From the NCBI RefSeq assembly GCF_000243415.2, contig NZ_KI912270.1:868001-932000 (forward strand): a stretch of 64,000 bases of DNA. The letters are read 5' to 3'. Shown piece after piece: positions 58,732 to 64,000 of the stretch (the stretch's first letter is position 1; the number at the start of each line of letters is the position of its first letter). Origin of the DNA: Mycolicibacterium tusciae JS617 (GTDB lineage: Bacteria; Actinomycetota; Actinomycetes; Mycobacteriales; Mycobacteriaceae). The notes under the pieces were generated by a model. That model saw only the letters and a list, made by a program, of their open reading frames with translations. It was not told the origin of the DNA and did not search any database. Made by a program: the position numbers and the translations under genes.

Positions 58732-61056
58732 CTAGGCGGCGGCTGTCGCCTCAACCTCGGCGGGCGCCAGCGCCTGCGCGACGATGTCGGCGACGTCGAC
58801 CATCGGCTTGACCTCCAGCGACTCGAGCACGTCGGCCGGGACATCGTCCAGGTCGGCCTCGTTGCGCTGGGGGATGAAAACCGTTGACAGTCCCGCACGT
58901 TGGGCAGCCAGCAGCTTCTGCTTGACGCCGCCGATCGGCAAGACTCGGCCGTTGAGTGTCACCTCACCGGTCATGCCGACATCGGAGCGGACCTGCCGCC
59001 CGGTGGCCATCGACACCAGCGCTGTCACCATCGTCACGCCGGCCGACGGACCGTCCTTGGGCACCGCGCCCGCGGGCACGTGCACGTGAATCCTGCGGTC
59101 CAGAGACTTCGGGTCGACGCCCAACTGCTCGGCGTGGGCACGCACGTAGGACAGCGCGATCTGCGCGGACTCCTTCATCACGTCACCGAGCTGACCGGTC
59201 AGTTGCAGTCCGGCCTCACCGTCGGTGGCCCCGGCTTCGATGTACAGCACATCGCCGCCCAGGCCCGTGACCGCCAGTCCGGTGGCCACACCGGGCACCG
59301 CGGTACGTTCCGCCGATTCGGGGAGGAACCGCGGGCGGCCCAGGTAGTCAACGAGATCGGGCTCGTCGATCGTCAGCACCGCCGGGTCCGCCGCCAATTT
59401 GGTGGTGGCCTTGCGCAACGCCTTGGCCAGCAGTCGCTCGAACTGCCGCACACCGGGCTCGCGGGTGTAGTCGGCCGCTATCTTGCGCAGCGCGTCCTCG
59501 GTCACCGTCACCTCGGCTTCGGTCAGCGCCGCGCGCTCCCGCTGCCGGGGCAGCAGGAAGTCCCGTGCGATGGCGACCTTGTCGTCGGAGGTGTAACCGT
59601 CGATCTGGATCAGCTCCATGCGGTCCAGCAGTGCCGACGGGATATTCTCGATCACGTTGGCCGTCGCCAGGAACACGACGTCCGACAGGTCCAGATCCAG
59701 CTCCAGGTAGTGGTCGCGGAACGTGTGGTTTTGGGCCGGATCCAGCACCTCGAGCAGCGCGGCAGACGGATCGCCGCGGTAGTCGGAGCCGACCTTGTCG
59801 ATCTCATCGAGCAGCACGACGGGATTCATCGAACCCGCCTCGCCGATCGCGCGCACGATGCGGCCGGGCAACGCACCGACGTAGGTACGACGGTGACCAC
59901 GGATCTCGGCCTCGTCGCGCACGCCGCCAAGGGCGACGCGAACGAACTTGCGGCCCAGTGCCCGGGCGACGCTCTCACCGAGGGATGTCTTACCGACACC
60001 CGGGGGACCGGCCAGAACCATCACGGCGCCTGAGCCGCGGCCGCCGACAACGGCCATCCCGCGTTCGGCGCGACGCGCCCGCACTGCCAGGTACTCGACG
60101 ATGCGATCCTTCACGTCAGTCAGCCCATGGTGATCGGCATCGAGGATTTCCCTGGCCGACTTCAGGTCGGTGGAGTCCTCGGTGGAGACGTTCCACGGCA
60201 ACTCGAGAACGGTGTCCAGCCAGGTCCGGATCCAGCCGCCCTCGGGGCTCTGCTCGCTCGAGCGCTCCAGCTTGCCGACCTCACGGAGTGCGGCCTCTCG
60301 TACCTTCTCCGGCAGATCGGCGGCCTCGATTCGAGACCGGTAGTCATCGGACCCGTCAGGCTCACCTTCGCCCAGCTCTTTGCGGATCGCGGCGAGCTGC
60401 TGGCGCAGCAGGAATTCCTTCTGCGTCTTCTCCATGCCCTCGCGGACGTCGTCGGCGATCTTGTCGGTGACCTCGACCTCCGCCAGATGGTCGCCGGTCC
60501 ACTCGATGAGGACCTTCAGCCGCTCACCGATGTCGGGGGTCTCCAGCAGCTCGCGCTTCTGCACCTGCGTGAGGTACGACGCGTACCCGGCCGTGTCTGC
60601 CAGCGCCGACGGGTCGGTCAGCTGGTTGACGAAGTCGATGATCTGCCAGGCCTCACGGCGCTGCAGCATCGCCAGCAGCAGTTTCTTGTACTCGGCGGCC
60701 AGCGCGCGGACCTCGTCGGTCGGTTCGACCTCTTCGACCTCGGTCACCTCGACCCACAACGCGGCACCGGGGCCGTTGGCGCCCGCGCCGATGTGCGCAC
60801 GCTTGGTGCCACGCACCACCGCCGCGGTCCCATTACCACCGGCGATCCGGCCGACCTGCACGATCGTTGCGAGCACGCCGTACGAGGCGTACCGGTCTCC
60901 CAGGCGAGGGGCGATAAGCAGCTCACCGGACTCGGTGGCCTGTCCTGCGTCGACGGCGGCGCGGGCCGCGTCGTCCAGCTCGATCGGCACAACCATTCCC
61001 GGCAGCACGATCGACTCACTCAGAAACAGCACCGGCACTGATTTGGCTTCAGCCAT
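58732..61056 (-). CDS. lon: ATP-dependent Lon protease
   Basis: 774-aa LonA-type protease: N-terminal LON substrate-binding domain (SVPVLFLSESIVLPGMVVPI), AAA+ module with Walker A GPPGVGKT near residue 355, and the C-terminal protease domain with the Ser671-Lys714 dyad (KDGPSAG; GGVKQKLLAA). It degrades misfolded and regulatory proteins in the cytoplasm. M. tuberculosis lacks lon while M. smegmatis has it, so its presence helps place the organism. ATG 61056 follows GGAGGAG. The upstream region has a HAIR-like box and an ECF-type promoter. Confidence 0.98.
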   Translation of the reverse strand: MAEAKSVPVLFLSESIVLPGMVVPIELDDAARAAVDAGQATESGELLIAPRLGDRYASYGVLATIVQVGRIAGGNGTAAVVRGTKRAHIGAGANGPGAALWVEVTEVEEVEPTDEVRALAAEYKKLLLAMLQRREAWQIIDFVNQLTDPSALADTAGYASYLTQVQKRELLETPDIGERLKVLIEWTGDHLAEVEVTDKIADDVREGMEKTQKEFLLRQQLAAIRKELGEGEPDGSDDYRSRIEAADLPEKVREAALREVGKLERSSEQSPEGGWIRTWLDTVLELPWNVSTEDSTDLKSAREILDADHHGLTDVKDRIVEYLAVRARRAERGMAVVGGRGSGAVMVLAGPPGVGKTSLGESVARALGRKFVRVALGGVRDEAEIRGHRRTYVGALPGRIVRAIGEAGSMNPVVLLDEIDKVGSDYRGDPSAALLEVLDPAQNHTFRDHYLELDLDLSDVVFLATANVIENIPSALLDRMELIQIDGYTSDDKVAIARDFLLPRQRERAALTEAEVTVTEDALRKIAADYTREPGVRQFERLLAKALRKATTKLAADPAVLTIDEPDLVDYLGRPRFLPESAERTAVPGVATGLAVTGLGGDVLYIEAGATDGEAGLQLTGQLGDVMKESAQIALSYVRAHAEQLGVDPKSLDRRIHVHVPAGAVPKDGPSAGVTMVTALVSMATGRQVRSDVGMTGEVTLNGRVLPIGGVKQKLLAAQRAGLSTVFIPQRNEADLDDVPADVLESLEVKPMVDVADIVAQALAPAEVEATAAA

Positions 61057-61068
61057 GTCTCCTCCAAA

Positions 61069-61113
61069 GTTCAGTCAGATCGACTCAACCTTGGGGGCGC
61101 CCCCTTTGTTCCC
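61069..61113 (-). promoter_or_regulatory. Candidate lon promoter: ECF-sigma-type with HspR/HAIR-like box
   Basis: On the minus strand, GGGAACA (61113-61107) is followed 16 nt later by GGTT (61090-61087), fitting the SigH/SigE consensus GGAAC-N18-GTT. The 21-bp element GTTGAGT-N7-ACTGAAC (61089-61069) matches the HAIR consensus CTTGAGT-N7-ACTCAAG at 11 of 14 positions and overlaps the -10. A GGGGGCGCCCCC palindrome (61093-61104) lies in the spacer. The lon ATG is 12 nt downstream. Confidence 0.6.
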
Positions 61114-61152
61114 GGCTCAATGGGGCGTTCGCTGTGCGAATAGTGTCCGGGC

Positions 61153-61883
61153 ATGGACACCTCCCACAAAGTCATCGCCATCACAGGTGCCAGCAGCGGT
61201 ATCGGAGAGGCCACCGCACGTCTGCTCGCTTCCCGCGGGGCCGCGTTGGTCCTCGGTGCCCGCCGCACGGACCGCCTCGATCGGATCGCAGGCGAACTCG
61301 AAGGCTCCGAGGTAATCACGGTGGCCACAGACGTGACGCGCCGCGACGATCTCGATCGCCTGGTGCGCACGGCCGTCGACAGATTCGGCCGGCTTGACGT
61401 TCTGGTGAGCAACGCGGGCATCAGTTATCTCGGCCCGCTCGCCGACGGCGATGTCGAGGGTTGGTCGGCGATGATCGACGTCAACGTGAACGGTGTGCTG
61501 TACGGCATCGCCGCTGCGATGCCGTGTTCACCAGGCAGGGCAGAGGCCACTTCGTGACCACCGTGTCGACGGCGGGTCTGAAGGTCACGCCCACGATGGG
61601 GGTCTATGCGGCGACGAAGAACGCCGTGCGCACGGTGATGGAGACGCTGCACCAAGAGTCCACCGATGGTGTCATCCGGACGACATCGATCAACCCGGGC
61701 TTCGTCTCGACCGAGCTGGCGAACACCATCGACGACGCGGAGATCCGAGCCAGAATACAGAGCAACATGGACGCGTTCGGCCTTGCGCCCGAAGCCGTCG
61801 CGCGGGCAATTGCATTCGCTATCGACCAGCCCGATGACGTCGAAATCGGCGAGATCACCATCCGCCCAACGGTTCAGGACTAG
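61153..61883 (+). pseudogene. Short-chain dehydrogenase/reductase broken by a -1 frameshift
   Basis: Two overlapping frames make one SDR of about 243 aa. The first (from ATG 61153) has ITGASSGIGEATARLLASRG and SNAGISYLGPLADGDVEGWS. It shifts near 61523-61524, where GCGATGCCG is followed by TGTTCACC; one extra G (CCG GTG TTC ACC) would restore the frame. The second frame continues with FTRQGRGHFVTTVSTAGLKV and the YxxxK motif YAATK, ending at 61883. The break lies before the catalytic tyrosine. It is either a real pseudogene or an assembly error. It follows lon divergently with a 96-bp gap. Confidence 0.85.
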
Positions 61884-61911
61884 CGCGCAAAGTTGGCCCG
61901 CAGACAAATGG

Positions 61912-61954
61912 AACAGGGAGCCTGCCGTTCGGGGGTTACGGCAGGCTCCCTGTT
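61912..61954. terminator. Bidirectional intrinsic terminator between the SDR and Ag85 genes
   Basis: Perfect 17-bp stem: AACAGGGAGCCTGCCGT (61912-61928) and ACGGCAGGCTCCCTGTT (61938-61954) with a 9-nt loop. It sits between the stop of the plus-strand SDR (61883) and that of the minus-strand mycolyltransferase (61966), so it can end both transcripts. U-runs are short, as usual in mycobacteria. Confidence 0.88.
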
Positions 61955-61965
61955 GTGGGTGGAAC

Positions 61966-63135
<1,170 letters not shown>

Positions 63136-63163
63136 TCAGTGGGAATGCTGTGACTAAAGCGAT

Positions 63164-64000
63164 TTACGACGCGCCGGGTACAAACCGGTGTAGCTGTGTC
63201 ACATGCCGGGGCTCCAACTCCTCGAGCGACGTCACGCCGAGAAGCCGCATCGTGCGGCTGACCTGGCCTGACAGGATCTCGATCGCGCGATCTACGCCCG
63301 CCTCGCCGCCGGCCATCAGACCATATAGATAGGCGCGTCCTATCAACGTGAACCGGGCTCCCAGCGCGATCGCAGCCACGACGTCCGCACCGGACATGAT
63401 GCCGGTGTCCAGCAAAACCTCTGTGTCGTTTCCGAGCTCTGAGGCAACGCGTGGCAGCAGATGAAACGGCACCGGTGCGCGGTCGAGTTGGCGGCCGCCG
63501 TGATTGGACAGCAGGATGCCGTCAGCGCCGAGGTCGACAACTGACTTCGCGTCCTGGAGGGTCTGAATTCCCTTGACCACCAACTTCTTCGGCCATTGTG
63601 CCTTTATCCAGGCTAGATCCTCGAACGTCACGGTCGGGTCGAACATGGTGTCGAGGTACTCGGCGACGGTGCCGGGCCAGCGGTCGAGCGAGGCGAACGA
63701 CAGCGGTTCGGTGGTCAGCAGGTCGAACCACCAGCCGGGGTGGGGTACCGCATCGAGAACTGTGCGTAGCGTCAACGCGGGCGGAATGGACATCCCGTTG
63801 CGGGTGTCGCGCAAGCGGGCTCCCGCGACCGGCACATCGACTGTGACGAGCAGCGTGTCGAAACCCGCGGCAGCGGCCCGCTCGACCAGCGCCATCGACC
63901 GATCCCGGTCTTTCCACATGTACAGCTGAAACCAATTGCGCCCACGTGGATTTGCGGCCTTGACGTCTTCGATGGAGGACGTCCCGAGGGTGGACAACGA
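63164..64000 (-). CDS. lldD2: FMN-dependent L-lactate dehydrogenase, C-terminal part (cut by window edge)
   Basis: 279 C-terminal codons of an FMN alpha-hydroxy-acid oxidase, most like mycobacterial LldD2 (quinone-linked L-lactate to pyruvate). Visible landmarks: [53 protein letters not shown], the catalytic His/Arg motif [15 protein letters not shown], and [20 protein letters not shown] for phosphate binding. The N-terminus lies beyond the right edge. Its position after the HhH and TfoX genes parallels M. tuberculosis, with lon, SDR and Ag85 inserted between. Confidence 0.94.
   Translation of the reverse strand, partial: SLSTLGTSSIEDVKAANPRGRNWFQLYMWKDRDRSMALVERAAAAGFDTLLVTVDVPVAGARLRDTRNGMSIPPALTLRTVLDAVPHPGWWFDLLTTEPLSFASLDRWPGTVAEYLDTMFDPTVTFEDLAWIKAQWPKKLVVKGIQTLQDAKSVVDLGADGILLSNHGGRQLDRAPVPFHLLPRVASELGNDTEVLLDTGIMSGADVVAAIALGARFTLIGRAYLYGLMAGGEAGVDRAIEILSGQVSRTMRLLGVTSLEELEPRHVTQLHRFVPGAS

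Overview
The window is chromosomal DNA of a mycobacterium, most likely a fast-growing, non-tuberculous one (Mycolicibacterium type). The DNA is GC-rich, GTG starts are common, and gene order follows the M. tuberculosis block from about Rv1819c to Rv1872c almost gene for gene. Comparisons to M. tuberculosis here are from memory, not from a search. The window also carries genes that block lacks: a Lon protease, a phosphoketolase, a FhuF-like protein, an antigen 85 paralogue and a few enzymes. No insertion sequence, prophage, tRNA, rRNA or CRISPR array was seen.

Layout. 1-2.8 kb: 5' part of a BacA-type ABC transporter and an FAD monooxygenase. 2.8-13.9 kb: ilvG, a GNAT protein, secA2, pgsA2, the DUF881/DUF1290/DUF881 membrane triad, gcvH, garA, two MerR regulators and a bifunctional-nuclease-family protein. 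13.9-17.2 kb: tandem glycine riboswitch and gcvP. 17.2-25.8 kb: an alpha/beta hydrolase, a VWA/solute-binding membrane protein, malate synthase G, a putative glycosylase and two CNNM/CorC-like membrane proteins. 25.8-30.5 kb: guaB1, gnd1, a BlaR-like peptidase and BlaI. 30.5-31.7 kb: an iron-responsive module with two IdeR-like boxes, a FhuF-like gene and the sRNA MrsI. 31.7-36.5 kb: a thioesterase and ureABCFGD. 36.5-45 kb: ndh, an F420-type oxidoreductase, an SDR, modBC without modA, apa, small membrane and secreted proteins, and adhA. 45-50 kb: a divergent hypothetical/CGNR pair, a CPBP protease and xfp. 50-57 kb: an LLM oxidoreductase, a CoA-transferase, a thiolase, an SDR, a lipoprotein and a ferredoxin reductase. 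57-64 kb: DUF72, an HhH protein, a TfoX-like protein, lon, a frameshifted SDR, an Ag85 mycolyltransferase and the C-terminal part of an L-lactate dehydrogenase.

The most interesting signals are regulatory: (i) the IdeR-box/MrsI/FhuF module; (ii) an ECF-type promoter overlapping a HAIR-like box just before lon; (iii) mutually exclusive hairpins in the guaB1 leader; (iv) a 74-codon ORF joined to both neighbours by 4-nt overlaps; (v) several independent 30-bp tandem-repeat arrays, one lengthening a GcvP linker. Nothing amounts to a clearly new multi-gene system. The only gene-free stretch over 300 bases (13868-14228) is filled mainly by the glycine riboswitch.
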